A DNA stretch of 40,685 nucleotides from Candidatus Micrarchaeum sp. (GTDB lineage: Archaea > Micrarchaeota > Micrarchaeia > CABMEP01). The stretch covers positions 1 to 40,685 of the forward strand of contig DYJP01000007.1 of NCBI GenBank assembly GCA_020723065.1. Reading direction: 5' to 3'. Made by a program: the position numbers and the translations under genes. The notes under the pieces were generated by a model that was not told the origin of the DNA, searched no databases, and saw only the letters and a program-made list of their open reading frames with translations. Every line of letters begins with the position of its first letter. Within the stretch, counting starts at the first letter, position 1. Below are positions 1-8,977 of this stretch, in pieces.

Positions 1-2
1 CG

Positions 3-2744
3 TTCACTCCGAAGCCGAAGGATCCGCTCATGGGAAGCACAAAGACTGAAAGATACGTACCAGGAGTATTTCCAATCATAAGTATGGGCGCATGCCTGCC
101 ACTTTTCTTGGTGATTGGGCTTCTAATCTCCGCAATGTTTGCAGCAGGAAAGAACCCGTTCGGACTTTTTGATTTTTCAAGGGTTGCATTCAAGGCGCCA
201 GGGGCGCCAAGGGGAAAAATGACAACTAGAGTTAAGGGAACACTCTTAAGCATACTGGCCACTGCAGCCCACACAGGAACAACAGTGGTAATGAAATCGC
301 TTAGCCATAAATATGTAATAAAGCCTGTTGGCGAGGCTATGATCAAAAGTGCCGAAACTTTAGCGAAAATGGCCAAATCAGAAAAGAAAGGTGTTGGGGC
401 TGCTTTTGTAAAATTTATTGCGGGCGGCACCAGCAAAGCACTGAAATTCAGTGGAAGGGTAGCAATGACAGGCACTTCAAGAAGATTGACCCAACAGGAA
501 ATGAAAATGCTCGAGGATGCCAAACAAGCTTCAGGACAGAAAGCAATAAGCGAGAAGGAAGCAGAGAAGATACTTTTAGGAAAAGAAGGAAGTGGCCAGG
601 TAATCAAAGGACCGCTTGGCGAATTTCGGATAGTTGAGGCGCTTCCAACGAGAACTGCCTTTAGAAGCGCGCTTACAACATTTAACAAAGCACTTGGAAA
701 TGCAATTGCAAGTTACGGAGTAAGACCATGGTCTCTTTCCTATGCTTACCCGCCGCAGATTAATAGGCCGTCAGAGGAAAAGATGTCAGAGGAGGAGATA
801 GAAAGCACCAAGAAAAAAATTAAAGAGGTATATGGCGTCGAATTAGACGCCAAAGACATAGACGTATACGGCCTTACCGATAGCGGAAAGGACAAAATTT
901 TGGAGAGTTTGGGGTTCACTAAGGGAGGGTTGATGGGATTATTATCAAATTTGGCTGAAAAATTGAAAACAGCGGAGAAACCAGAAGATGTGAAGGACGA
1001 AATAAAAAGCGTGACGAAAGCCCTTACAGAAAAAATGAGCTCAAAAGACAACACACCAAAAGAGAATAGCAAGCTAAACAAGATGATAAAACAACTGTCC
1101 GAAACAAATATGAGAGACCTAAAAAACAATGTAAAATCAATTTATGCTGAAGAAAAGCAAAATTTAAGAAACAGAATAAGCTATTCCGGCGCACTAGTCA
1201 AAATTGACAAAAAAGATCTAATCTATTCTGACGTTCTGAACGGCCCAACATACTATAAAAACTATGGCCTAGATGAAATGAAAGCACGAGCTGGAGAATT
1301 CAGCCTATTAGCGCAAGCACATGGCATGTCTTTTGACGAAATACGAACCGCTTTTGAAACAGAAAATCCGAAGCTCATTAAAAAGATTTTCGAACAAGCG
1401 AGAAAAAATCCAGACGCGTTTACCGCCTTCAACTACATAACAAAGAATGCACAAATGGGCCTGGTAATGCGATTCTTGGACAAGATGGAATTCAAAGATG
1501 AAAAAGGAAAGATCATAACAAGTCCGGATAAAAAAATGGATGCGTTTCTTAAAACAGATTACGGTCGAATCGAAAACAATGAAATTTTAACAAAAGCTGT
1601 TATAGACACAAAGATGACAGAATGGGGCGCGAACCTGCCTTCCAATCTTAAAAATGCGCACCGAATTTTATATGGAACGGAAGTATCAATGGAAACGGCA
1701 AACGTGGCAGTTCTTGGAATTGTAAATGACGGAATGCGGATGCAGCAGGAAAGAATCAACGACGCAGAAACGGAATTAAACAGAATAAAGGAAGAAAATC
1801 TAGGTGCGACGCCCGGTTCACTGGGAGAATATAAAATAAAGAAGCAGAAAAAAGTAGTCGAAAAACATAAATCTGATTTAGATACGATTGAAAAGGGAGT
1901 AAGCGAGATAGTGAATGACATAGACCTTCTTAAAACCATGAAGGATATGCATGACTATGGCGTGGCAAATGGAATGGCTAATATATCGGCACCAGACCAG
2001 ATTTCGCTTCAAAACATAGAAAGTATCAAAAACGCATCAGCTATTCTCGACAGTACAGACTCTGCAAACCGCGTTAATTCTGCCAACCTATATACCGAAA
2101 GGAAAATTGATGACCTTACACTACACATCAGCAATCTAACAAACTCATTACCGCCGATTCCGTATCAACTCAGCGAAATAGATAAGAGGATAGTTGGCAC
2201 AATAAAGAATTTTGATTCATGGAAGAGCGGATATGAAATAATTCCTTCAAATAGCGTTAAGGAGATATCGGAAAAGGACTCTGGTCTCCAATTAAGCATA
2301 TTAGGTAAACAAATTGAAAGTACGATCAGATATATCGAGTATGAAAGAAAACAAAATCCCATAGAATCGAAAGAGGAGGAAGAAAGATATAACACATATA
2401 TAACCGAGTTAACAAAGATTAACGGTGAAATAAATGATGCCAAAGCAAGAATAAATGGAGAAATGAAAACACACATCAATAATAACAGAGACAATCCTTT
2501 CGCATCAATTATAGATGGAATAGGATTTAATAACTTTGATGAACGGGGAGTTGATCCAGAGGTGTTGCGAAGGGAACTCATCGCCAACAAGACGAATGAC
2601 GCTAACAGCATAGTCTATTATTATACTGAGGAAAGAAAATATCAAGATGAAAAGAAAAACGATGAAGAAACGTGGACTGCTAAGTTTTATGGTCTTGATA
2701 AAAGGAAAAAAGTAGTCAATGTTAGAATCGAGCAAAAAAAATAG
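3..2744 (+). CDS. Large membrane-anchored coiled-coil/charged protein, 5' truncated at window edge
   Basis: ORF 30..2744; the frame stays open upstream of the annotated ATG to the window edge (FTPKPKDPL-MGSTKTER...), one strong hydrophobic segment (VFPIISMGACLPLFLVIGLLISAMFAA), then a long charged helical region. No family recognised. Confidence 0.75.
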   Translation, partial: FTPKPKDPLMGSTKTERYVPGVFPIISMGACLPLFLVIGLLISAMFAAGKNPFGLFDFSRVAFKAPGAPRGKMTTRVKGTLLSILATAAHTGTTVVMKSLSHKYVIKPVGEAMIKSAETLAKMAKSEKKGVGAAFVKFIAGGTSKALKFSGRVAMTGTSRRLTQQEMKMLEDAKQASGQKAISEKEAEKILLGKEGSGQVIKGPLGEFRIVEALPTRTAFRSALTTFNKALGNAIASYGVRPWSLSYAYPPQINRPSEEKMSEEEIESTKKKIKEVYGVELDAKDIDVYGLTDSGKDKILESLGFTKGGLMGLLSNLAEKLKTAEKPEDVKDEIKSVTKALTEKMSSKDNTPKENSKLNKMIKQLSETNMRDLKNNVKSIYAEEKQNLRNRISYSGALVKIDKKDLIYSDVLNGPTYYKNYGLDEMKARAGEFSLLAQAHGMSFDEIRTAFETENPKLIKKIFEQARKNPDAFTAFNYITKNAQMGLVMRFLDKMEFKDEKGKIITSPDKKMDAFLKTDYGRIENNEILTKAVIDTKMTEWGANLPSNLKNAHRILYGTEVSMETANVAVLGIVNDGMRMQQERINDAETELNRIKEENLGATPGSLGEYKIKKQKKVVEKHKSDLDTIEKGVSEIVNDIDLLKTMKDMHDYGVANGMANISAPDQISLQNIESIKNASAILDSTDSANRVNSANLYTERKIDDLTLHISNLTNSLPPIPYQLSEIDKRIVGTIKNFDSWKSGYEIIPSNSVKEISEKDSGLQLSILGKQIESTIRYIEYERKQNPIESKEEEERYNTYITELTKINGEINDAKARINGEMKTHINNNRDNPFASIIDGIGFNNFDERGVDPEVLRRELIANKTNDANSIVYYYTEERKYQDEKKNDEETWTAKFYGLDKRKKVVNVRIEQKK

Positions 2745-2770
2745 TAGTCAGTGTTGGAATCGAGCAAAAA
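2712..2770 (+). repeat. Imperfect tandem duplication, 27-bp match at 32-bp spacing
   Basis: 2712-2738 gtagtcaatgttagaatcgagcaaaaa vs 2744-2770 gtagtcagtgttggaatcgagcaaaaa (25/27 identical); spacing 32 bp is not a multiple of 3; A8 run at 2734-2741 lies between. Confidence 0.85.
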
Positions 2771-3076
2771 GAAGACAAGCGGGGTGGAACCGAAGGAAGG
2801 GAGCCGCCAAAGTAGCCTGTTACACCACCAGTTACAACGCCAGAAGAACCCAAAAAACTGCCGCCGCTCCCAGCAGAAAGGCCGAAACCAATAAAGCTGG
2901 TATTCGGACCTTCGTTGGAAACAAAGTCGGAATACGAAGTAAAAACCCAGATGAACAGCTCAGGAGAAACATTCAAGCCTTCGCAAAAGAAGGAAGAGAA
3001 GTCAAAGGCAAGCAAAGTAGTTGAATCTTACAAGGAAGAAGTAAAGACGATTTGGGAATGGCAAAGTCGAAAGTAA
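2741..3076 (+). pseudogene. Frame-displaced C-terminal tail of the upstream 904-aa ORF (Pro/Lys-rich)
   Basis: Frame starting at 2741 reads I-VVSVGIEQKEDKRGGTEGREPPK*PVTPPVTTPEEPKKLPPLPAERPKPIKLVFGPSLETKSEYEVKTQMNSSGETFKPSQKKEEKSKASKVVESYKEEVKTIWEWQSRK* with a single internal UAG at 2813-2815. Confidence 0.5.
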
Positions 3077-3131
3077 AGGGCGAGAAGGAGAAAGGGAAAG
3101 AAAAGTAGAAAGATACTGCACCTGTAGTAGA

Positions 3132-4062
3132 TTATTTGAATTTCTTTGAAAGGTCGTAGTATTTGTTTGCATTCTTAATGTCGCCATCAGCATTGTATAA
3201 TTTTCCAATGCTGTCATAAACCAAAGAGTCGCTGACTTCGGCTGATCGTTTTCTGTCCAGTGATTTCTTATAAAAGGAACTGCCATCTTATAGCCTTTCT
3301 TGCCATAATAGGCAATCCAAGACCGAAATAAATATCCCCGTTGTTTTTGTCAATTAGAAGCGATTTATAATATACGTCTATCGACTTAGCATACTGGCCT
3401 GTTTTTTGAGTATGCCACGCCTAAATTGTATAATATTTCCGAATCCTTCGGATTGAATTTTAATGTATTTTCATATGAATCGATTGCCTTGCTGTACTCA
3501 TTATTGTGCATGAAGTATGAGCCAACAGATAGATAAGCTGAAGATAGCAGCATCTCTGTTCCGCCGATCTGATGTATCGGGTAGAACTTGCTTAAGTCCT
3601 GTCTGTAGAACATGCTTTCTCCTTCTTCCACTGTGGTTTCAAAACCGTATTTGTCGCCAAGGATAAGCACATGGCCTTTTGTTTTCACGACGTTGAACTT
3701 AAAATTTAGCTTCGAAAGTACATTTCCAAAAAGCACGGTCGAACCATAGCAGTTTAGAAAGGGGGTTTCTTCATCAAACCCCTTCAAAAGAACGACCCCT
3801 TTTTCATAACGAATATTTGCGTTTGAATACGCAACGCTTGAAATGTTCAGAAAAACTTCCCGTTCATCTTTAAGGTTTGGAACTTCATCACGCACGATAC
3901 CCGCAATAGTTTCAACGTAGTCATCGTATTTTTTCCTAAGTTCGATTACTTTTTCCTTCGGAAACTGGAGCGCAGATTTTCTAGGTTGAATACCTTGTCA
4001 ACAGTCAAACTGATTTTCTCCTGCTCTTTCTTGGTTTGATTCTCCATGTACATCGAATCCAT
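3132..4062 (-). pseudogene. TPR-repeat protein gene interrupted by about four frameshifts
   Basis: ORF 3386..3895 ends ...IDSYENTLKFNPKDSEILYNLGVAYSKNRPVC*; switching frames near 3402-3407, ~3311-3318 and ~3259-3265 continues KTGQYAKSIDVYYKSLLIDKNNGDIYFGLGL/AYYGKKGYKMAVPFIRN/SLDRKRSAEVSDSLVYDSIGKLYNADGDIKNANKYYDLSKKFK*; an N-terminal shift near ~3970 joins MDSMYMENQTKKEQEKISLTVDKVFNLENL to ALQFPKEKVIELRKKYDDYVETIAGIVRDEVPNLKDE. Confidence 0.8.
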
Positions 4063-4156
4063 CTCAACTTAACAGATGACTGCGTAAAAGTTTAAAATAA
4101 TTTCTATTAGGTCAAAATTCACTGATTCAATCAAAAAAAGCAAAAATGAAGAGGAT

Positions 4157-4435
4157 TTATCTCTTTTTCTGTGCCTTCTGCAAAATCTCCAATGCCTTCC
4201 TTATTGCAAGTTTGACTTCTCTTTCAGTCTTGCATCCAGTGCAAATGATCTTTCCATTCTTGAAAAGCAACAAGGATGACTTCGGCTCCTTTAACTTGAG
4301 GATTGCACCGGGAAACTGCTCAGGCTCATACTCAATGTCCGAAACCTTTCTTCCAAGAGAATAAAGATCGAGCTCGATTCCGAGATTTGCGGAAGCGACT
4401 ATATTCTCGATATTGAATTTAACGTCTTTTACCAT
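4157..4435 (-). CDS. tbp: TATA-box-binding protein, single repeat only (~92 aa)
   Basis: MVKDVKFNIENIVASANLGIELDLYSLGRKVSDIEYEPEQFPGAILKLKEPKSSLLLFKNGKIICTGCKTEREVKLAIRKALEILQKAQKKR matches the TBP repeat (NIVAS..L, YEPEQFPG, KEPK..LLLF..GKI.CTG.K); stops after one repeat, no second repeat in any frame nearby. Confidence 0.9.
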   Translation of the reverse strand: MVKDVKFNIENIVASANLGIELDLYSLGRKVSDIEYEPEQFPGAILKLKEPKSSLLLFKNGKIICTGCKTEREVKLAIRKALEILQKAQKKR

Positions 4436-4444
4436 AAAAAACAC

Positions 4445-4491
4445 CTTGCACCGCTTTAAAAAGCCTTAAGGCGGTATTTATATAGTGCAAG
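4445..4491. promoter_or_regulatory. Inverted repeat enclosing the TBP TATA-like box and leader region
   Basis: CTTGCAC (4445-4451) ... GTGCAAG (4485-4491), nested CCGC (4451-4454)/GCGG (4471-4474) and palindrome GCCTTAAGGC (4463-4472); TATA-like TATTTATATA at 4475-4484 (minus strand TATATAAATA). Confidence 0.5.
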
Positions 4492-4640
4492 AAAAGTATT
4501 TAAATACTAATATAAACATATATATGTTAGAAAAAACCACGGATGCATATTTTTAAACATATCTTGATATAATATAGTATCTAGTTATGCATTATATGCA
4601 AATAACCTAGAGTAGATTATAAATTGGAAATCGTGATAAT

Positions 4641-4925
4641 ATGGTAAAAGCATCAAAAGGAAGAATGCACAGGAGAAGCAGAGTGCTTGGAAGAAACACA
4701 AGAAAGAAAGACGTCACAGTAGTCGAAAAGATAAAGACTCTGGAAGTTGGCACTAAAGTGCAGCTTGTTCCGAACGCAAAATTCGAAGACTTCCCCCACC
4801 CAAGATACGCTGGCAGAGTGGGCAAGGTCATCAGAAAGCAGGGCAACGCATATGTGGTGGAGCTCCAGGACGGCGGAGTCAAGAAGAAGTTCATCACTAC
4901 AGCGATTCACCTGAAATCATGCTGA
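4641..4925 (+). CDS. rpl21e: 50S ribosomal protein L21e
   Basis: MVKASKGRMHRRSRVLGRNTRKK...HPRYAGRVGKVIRKQGNAYVVELQDGGVKKKFITTAIHLK; followed by rpoF as in many archaea. Confidence 0.95.
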   Translation: MVKASKGRMHRRSRVLGRNTRKKDVTVVEKIKTLEVGTKVQLVPNAKFEDFPHPRYAGRVGKVIRKQGNAYVVELQDGGVKKKFITTAIHLKSC

Positions 4926-4951
4926 TTCTTTAACTAATACAAGTGGTCAAA

Positions 4952-5293
4952 ATGATAGGCAAAAAGACACTAGATGTAAGGGAAGTTACCTTGACGGAAG
5001 TCAAGGAGATTCTTGAAATGCCTAGCGACATTGAGATGGGATTCGAGCAAGCCAAAACTATGGAATACTCCAAGAAAATGGCTAAGCTGGACAAGGAAAC
5101 TGCAGAAGAAATGATCAAAGAACTCATGTCTGAAATCCCAAAGCTCAACAGGGGCAAAGCAGTAAAGATAGTGGACCTAATGCCCGTCAAGAAGGAAGAG
5201 ATCGACCAAATCTTCGTAAGGGAAACCTATTCCTTGAACGACGAAGAAGCCGCAAAGGTAATCGAGATCGTAAAGAAGTATAACAAAGCATAG
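4952..5293 (+). CDS. rpoF: DNA-directed RNA polymerase subunit F (Rpb4-like)
   Basis: Sequence pattern (LTEVKEIL...KLDKETAEEMIKELMSEIPKLNRGKAVKIVDLMPVKKEEIDQIFVRE) and position between rpl21e and DUF655. Confidence 0.93.
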   Translation: MIGKKTLDVREVTLTEVKEILEMPSDIEMGFEQAKTMEYSKKMAKLDKETAEEMIKELMSEIPKLNRGKAVKIVDLMPVKKEEIDQIFVRETYSLNDEEAAKVIEIVKKYNKA

Positions 5294-5307
5294 GACAAGG
5301 TATTCTT

Positions 5308-5880
5308 ATGGAAGACTACGGATTTGTATTGGACTATTTGCCATCGGGTAAACCCACCGACATAAGGCGAGAGCCTGTCGCTTACCTAGTTGGAGAAAGG
5401 TTCTTTACCCTTCTGGAAGTCACCTTAAAGAGAAACGTGGAGGTCCCCATCCAATCAAAGCTCTATATCGGAAAGGAGCTTTCGATGAGAAAGGAAGTGG
5501 AAAGAATCAAAGGAAGGATTGACTACAATCAGCTCACTTCCGGAGCAAAGAACGAGCTCAAAACGATAATCAAAATAATCATAAAAGAAAGGGAATCCGA
5601 ATTCATAAAATTCATAAACAAATGCGGACCAGTAACGATAAGGCAGCATCAACTTGAACTTCTTCCGGGAATAGGAAAGAAGCACCTTAACGATATAATA
5701 AGGGAGAGGGAATCCAAGCAGTTCGAGAGCCTGGATGACCTAGCGAAGAGGGTGCCGCACCTTACGAACCCGATGGACATAATCAGCGAAAGAATAATCA
5801 AGGAGCTCAGCGGAACAGAGAGATACTACTTGTTCACCAAACCGCCAACGCCATCAGGATTTGAGTTTAAGAAATATTAA
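5308..5880 (+). CDS. DUF655 family protein (helix-hairpin-helix, RNA-binding-like)
   Basis: MEDYGFVLDYLPSGKPTDIRREPVAYLVGERFFTLLEV..., LELLPGIGKKHLNDII HhH; conserved rpoF-DUF655-ksgA order. Confidence 0.9.
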   Translation: MEDYGFVLDYLPSGKPTDIRREPVAYLVGERFFTLLEVTLKRNVEVPIQSKLYIGKELSMRKEVERIKGRIDYNQLTSGAKNELKTIIKIIIKERESEFIKFINKCGPVTIRQHQLELLPGIGKKHLNDIIRERESKQFESLDDLAKRVPHLTNPMDIISERIIKELSGTERYYLFTKPPTPSGFEFKKY

Positions 5881-5930
5881 ATTCCTTTGCAAACAACTCT
5901 TTATCAGAAAGATGAACAATCGTGGTTACT

Positions 5931-6557
5931 ATGAGGAAGATTCAGATAAGAAAACCAAGATACAATCCGAAAAGCGATTTCGGAATGAACGGAAGAAAGG
6001 ATATCATCATCACAATACAGAAAATGCTTAGAGCACTAGCAAAGCCTGAAAAAGCGGTAGAAGATTCTCCCGAAATCAAGCAAACGCTAACACACTCTTT
6101 CCTTATGCTTGCAGCGATAGAACTACTTCTCATACTCATAACTGGATTCAGAGTATTTGATCTGACAACGGTGATCATGTTCGGGCTACTTGGAGCACTC
6201 CTTTATGCGGTGATCGTGCCTACTGGAGTCTTAGTCATTAGCGCAATGCTTTGGATGTTCAGCGCACTTATGGGAGCTAAGCAAAATTTCGAGTCACAGA
6301 CGAACTCATTCATACTTTTCTTAACACCAATATTCATAATTGCAAGCGTTATCTCTGTAATTCTCATGAACTTTGCAAACGTAGGGATGGTTATAAACCT
6401 CATACTGATACTTTATGCACTTTATGGGGTAGAATTGATAGTTAAGAAAATAACTGAGCTACCAACTTGGAAGGTGGTGGTTTCAATAATCCTATCTATT
6501 ATAATTTCATTCATTCTTATCCTGGTTACGCAGACAATGGGTGTCAGCACGAACTGA
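5931..6557 (+). CDS. Multi-pass membrane protein (Yip1-like in general character)
   Basis: Several hydrophobic segments (ELLLILITGFRVF, GLLGALLYAVIVPTGVLVISAMLWMF, FLTPIFIIASVISVILM, VVVSIILSIIISFILIL). Confidence 0.6.
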   Translation: MRKIQIRKPRYNPKSDFGMNGRKDIIITIQKMLRALAKPEKAVEDSPEIKQTLTHSFLMLAAIELLLILITGFRVFDLTTVIMFGLLGALLYAVIVPTGVLVISAMLWMFSALMGAKQNFESQTNSFILFLTPIFIIASVISVILMNFANVGMVINLILILYALYGVELIVKKITELPTWKVVVSIILSIIISFILILVTQTMGVSTN

Positions 6558-6569
6558 AAATGATTGGCA

Positions 6570-7346
6570 ATGTACAACAAAAGAAAGCATTTCGGACAGC
6601 ACATGCTGACAGACGAAAGAGTCCTAAATTACGAGAAAGAAATGCTTCAGCCGGAAGGGAAGATAATTCTGGAAATTGGTGGGGGCACAGGAAACCTCAG
6701 CAAGAGACTGGCTGAAGAAGCCAAGCACCTGATAATAGTGGAAAAGGATCGGGACATGACTGGAACGCTCGATGCCTTATTAGGAGACAAAAAAAACGTA
6801 ACCATACTCGAGGAAGACGCCCTTAATCTGAGCGAAAAGGACGTCCTATTTGCATCAAAGCAGAAAAGGATCGACCAAATAATAAGCAACGTTCCGTATT
6901 CAATATCCTCTCCGCTTCTCTTCAAACTCAGGAATTTCAATTTTGAAAAGGCGATACTCTGCCTCCAGAAGGAATTCGTGGATAGGATGGTGGGCCTGCC
7001 CGGAACCAAGGACTGGTCAAGACTCAGCGTGATGACACAGCTCTATTTCAAGCCAGTTTATTTAAAGAAGGTTGGTAAGGAGTCTTTCTCGCCACAACCG
7101 GAAGTGGATTCTGCAATCGTCATGCTATTCAAAAAAGATGAAAGGACAGATGAAAAGAGGGACAAGTTCATAGAGCACTTGTTTTCTCACAAGAAGAATA
7201 CGCTCCACGCAGCGTCAAAGGCGAAGGAGATGAGAGAAACATATCCCAACCTTGAAAAAACAGTAGCAGACATGAAAATGGAAAAAAGAAGAATATTCAC
7301 CCTCACAATAGAGGAAATACAGGAAATCTACTCAAAAATAAAATAG
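6570..7346 (+). CDS. ksgA: rRNA adenine N6-dimethyltransferase KsgA/Dim1
   Basis: KHFGQHML, ILEIGGGTGNLS (motif I), NVPYSISSPLLFKL (NLPY-like motif IV), QKEFVDRM; operon context. Confidence 0.93.
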   Translation: MYNKRKHFGQHMLTDERVLNYEKEMLQPEGKIILEIGGGTGNLSKRLAEEAKHLIIVEKDRDMTGTLDALLGDKKNVTILEEDALNLSEKDVLFASKQKRIDQIISNVPYSISSPLLFKLRNFNFEKAILCLQKEFVDRMVGLPGTKDWSRLSVMTQLYFKPVYLKKVGKESFSPQPEVDSAIVMLFKKDERTDEKRDKFIEHLFSHKKNTLHAASKAKEMRETYPNLEKTVADMKMEKRRIFTLTIEEIQEIYSKIK

Positions 7347-7356
7347 AAAAGACTAG

Positions 7357-8889
7357 TTACTTAATCTGCAGAAGCATTCCCTTGACTTTCTCCGGCCCGA
7401 TTGCAAAGATAAGCTTGCCCAACTTGGGCCCTCTTTCTTTTCCGAGCAAGGAGGAGTAAAGATTCTTGAATACTGTGGAGGGAGGAATGTTCAACTCCTT
7501 TGCGGTTTCAAACACGAGATTATGTATGTCTATCTCATTCATCTGACCTGAAAGCTTGCTTGCAAATTCAAACACCCCAGTGGTATCAGATGGCTTGGAC
7601 GACTTTATTACGAATGAATATTCTTCCGGAGCGTAGCCCCCTTCAATCCATGCTTCAATGTATTTAGAAAGATAAGATACTCCTTCTGCATCATTTAAAA
7701 TTTCTCCAACTTTGCTCCAATCCTTGTAGATTTGGTAATTCAGTAATATATCCAGGAACCTCGCTTTCCACTTTTTCTTTCCAGACAAAACGAATGCAGC
7801 GTGCTTCTTTTCGCCAGCACGGTCGGTGTTGGAAATATCGATGTTGCTAACGGACTCGTAATCCTCGTAAAGCTTTATAAGTGAATTACCTGTCGGATCG
7901 AAATCCTTGTTTTCATCTATATCTGCTCTTAATAAGAAATACTTAACTATTTCCGGCGGCACGAGCTTCAGCAAATCCGAGGCACCCATACCCACTCCTT
8001 TCGATTTGGAGTATTTTGCACCTCTAAGAAGGAAAAAACCGTGCTTCCATCCGATTGGAGGATCTTTCTTAAAAATCTCTTTAAAGACCATAACTAGTGT
8101 GTCCCAAGACCCTCCCTTTGTATGATGATCCATTCCTGCTCCTTCCGCACTGGTTCCGAATGAATCCATCCATGCCGGCCAATGAAGCCTCCAAGTTATC
8201 TTGTATTTGTGGTCGGAAATCTTATTATGGCCCTTGTAGCCGCAGCCCTTAGTGTACTTCACATCCCTTGTACAACTATAGGTATAAGATTCATCGTCAA
8301 AATCAGTAACAACCGTGGTGGCGATCTTTCCGCATTTCTCGCAAATTGGCATAATCGGGCTCCAATCCGGAGGAAGTTCCCTATTCGATGATTCCGCCAC
8401 TATCTTCTTTGCAAGCTCAAATTCTTTAAGGAACAGCTTCGCATAACTATCGAAGCGCCCCGAAGCATACTCCTCGCTCATGCGTATGATTTTGGGAGAA
8501 ATTCCAAAAAGATTCATAATATCTTTCATTTCAATAAGAAAATAATCTCCAAACGATTTGGTTGTTCCGGTCGGGTCTGGAACGTGCGCGAGCGGCTTGC
8601 CTAGATGGGGGGTGAGCTCTTCACTATATTTTTCAAGCAGCGCAGGAACAGAATCGAATGCATCAAGATCATCTGATATGAAATAATTGGAAACATCTTT
8701 ACCAGATGAGGTAATCCTTGAACCAATCGCAACAGGATAGTAAGCCTCGCAAAGAGTACCTAAGTGGACCGGACCACTGAGAGTAATCCCAGATGTAATC
8801 ACATACGGCGGTTTTTTCTCATTGATTATTTTTCTTGCCCAGATATCTGTCCAATGATCTGCTTCTTTAACTGAATTTGCGTCCACCAT
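7357..8889 (-). CDS. lysK: Class I lysyl-tRNA synthetase
   Basis: HLGT motif in GPVHLGTLCEAYYPVAIG, KYSKSKG signature, C-x2-C (CEKCGK), GMDHHTKGGSWDT. Confidence 0.93.
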   Translation of the reverse strand: MVDANSVKEADHWTDIWARKIINEKKPPYVITSGITLSGPVHLGTLCEAYYPVAIGSRITSSGKDVSNYFISDDLDAFDSVPALLEKYSEELTPHLGKPLAHVPDPTGTTKSFGDYFLIEMKDIMNLFGISPKIIRMSEEYASGRFDSYAKLFLKEFELAKKIVAESSNRELPPDWSPIMPICEKCGKIATTVVTDFDDESYTYSCTRDVKYTKGCGYKGHNKISDHKYKITWRLHWPAWMDSFGTSAEGAGMDHHTKGGSWDTLVMVFKEIFKKDPPIGWKHGFFLLRGAKYSKSKGVGMGASDLLKLVPPEIVKYFLLRADIDENKDFDPTGNSLIKLYEDYESVSNIDISNTDRAGEKKHAAFVLSGKKKWKARFLDILLNYQIYKDWSKVGEILNDAEGVSYLSKYIEAWIEGGYAPEEYSFVIKSSKPSDTTGVFEFASKLSGQMNEIDIHNLVFETAKELNIPPSTVFKNLYSSLLGKERGPKLGKLIFAIGPEKVKGMLLQIK

Positions 8890-8977
8890 AATACCACTGA
8901 TTAAACTTTTGCCAACTAGTAAATATAGTTATATTATAACGAATAAGTATTTAAAAATAGACATGCAAGAGGATAGT

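Noticed and set aside
2813-2815. In-frame UAG as possible pyrrolysine or recoding site
   Set aside because: Lies within an indel-prone stretch; no Pyl genes or PYLIS-like structure seen; lesion or sequencing error is simpler.
2719-3024. ORF of 101 aa (MLESSKKNSSQCWNRAKRR...)
   Set aside because: Out-of-frame reading of the duplicated 3' tail; composition (R/K/Q/T-rich, no domain) is less protein-like than the alternative frame ending ...VVESYKEEVKTIWEWQSRK.
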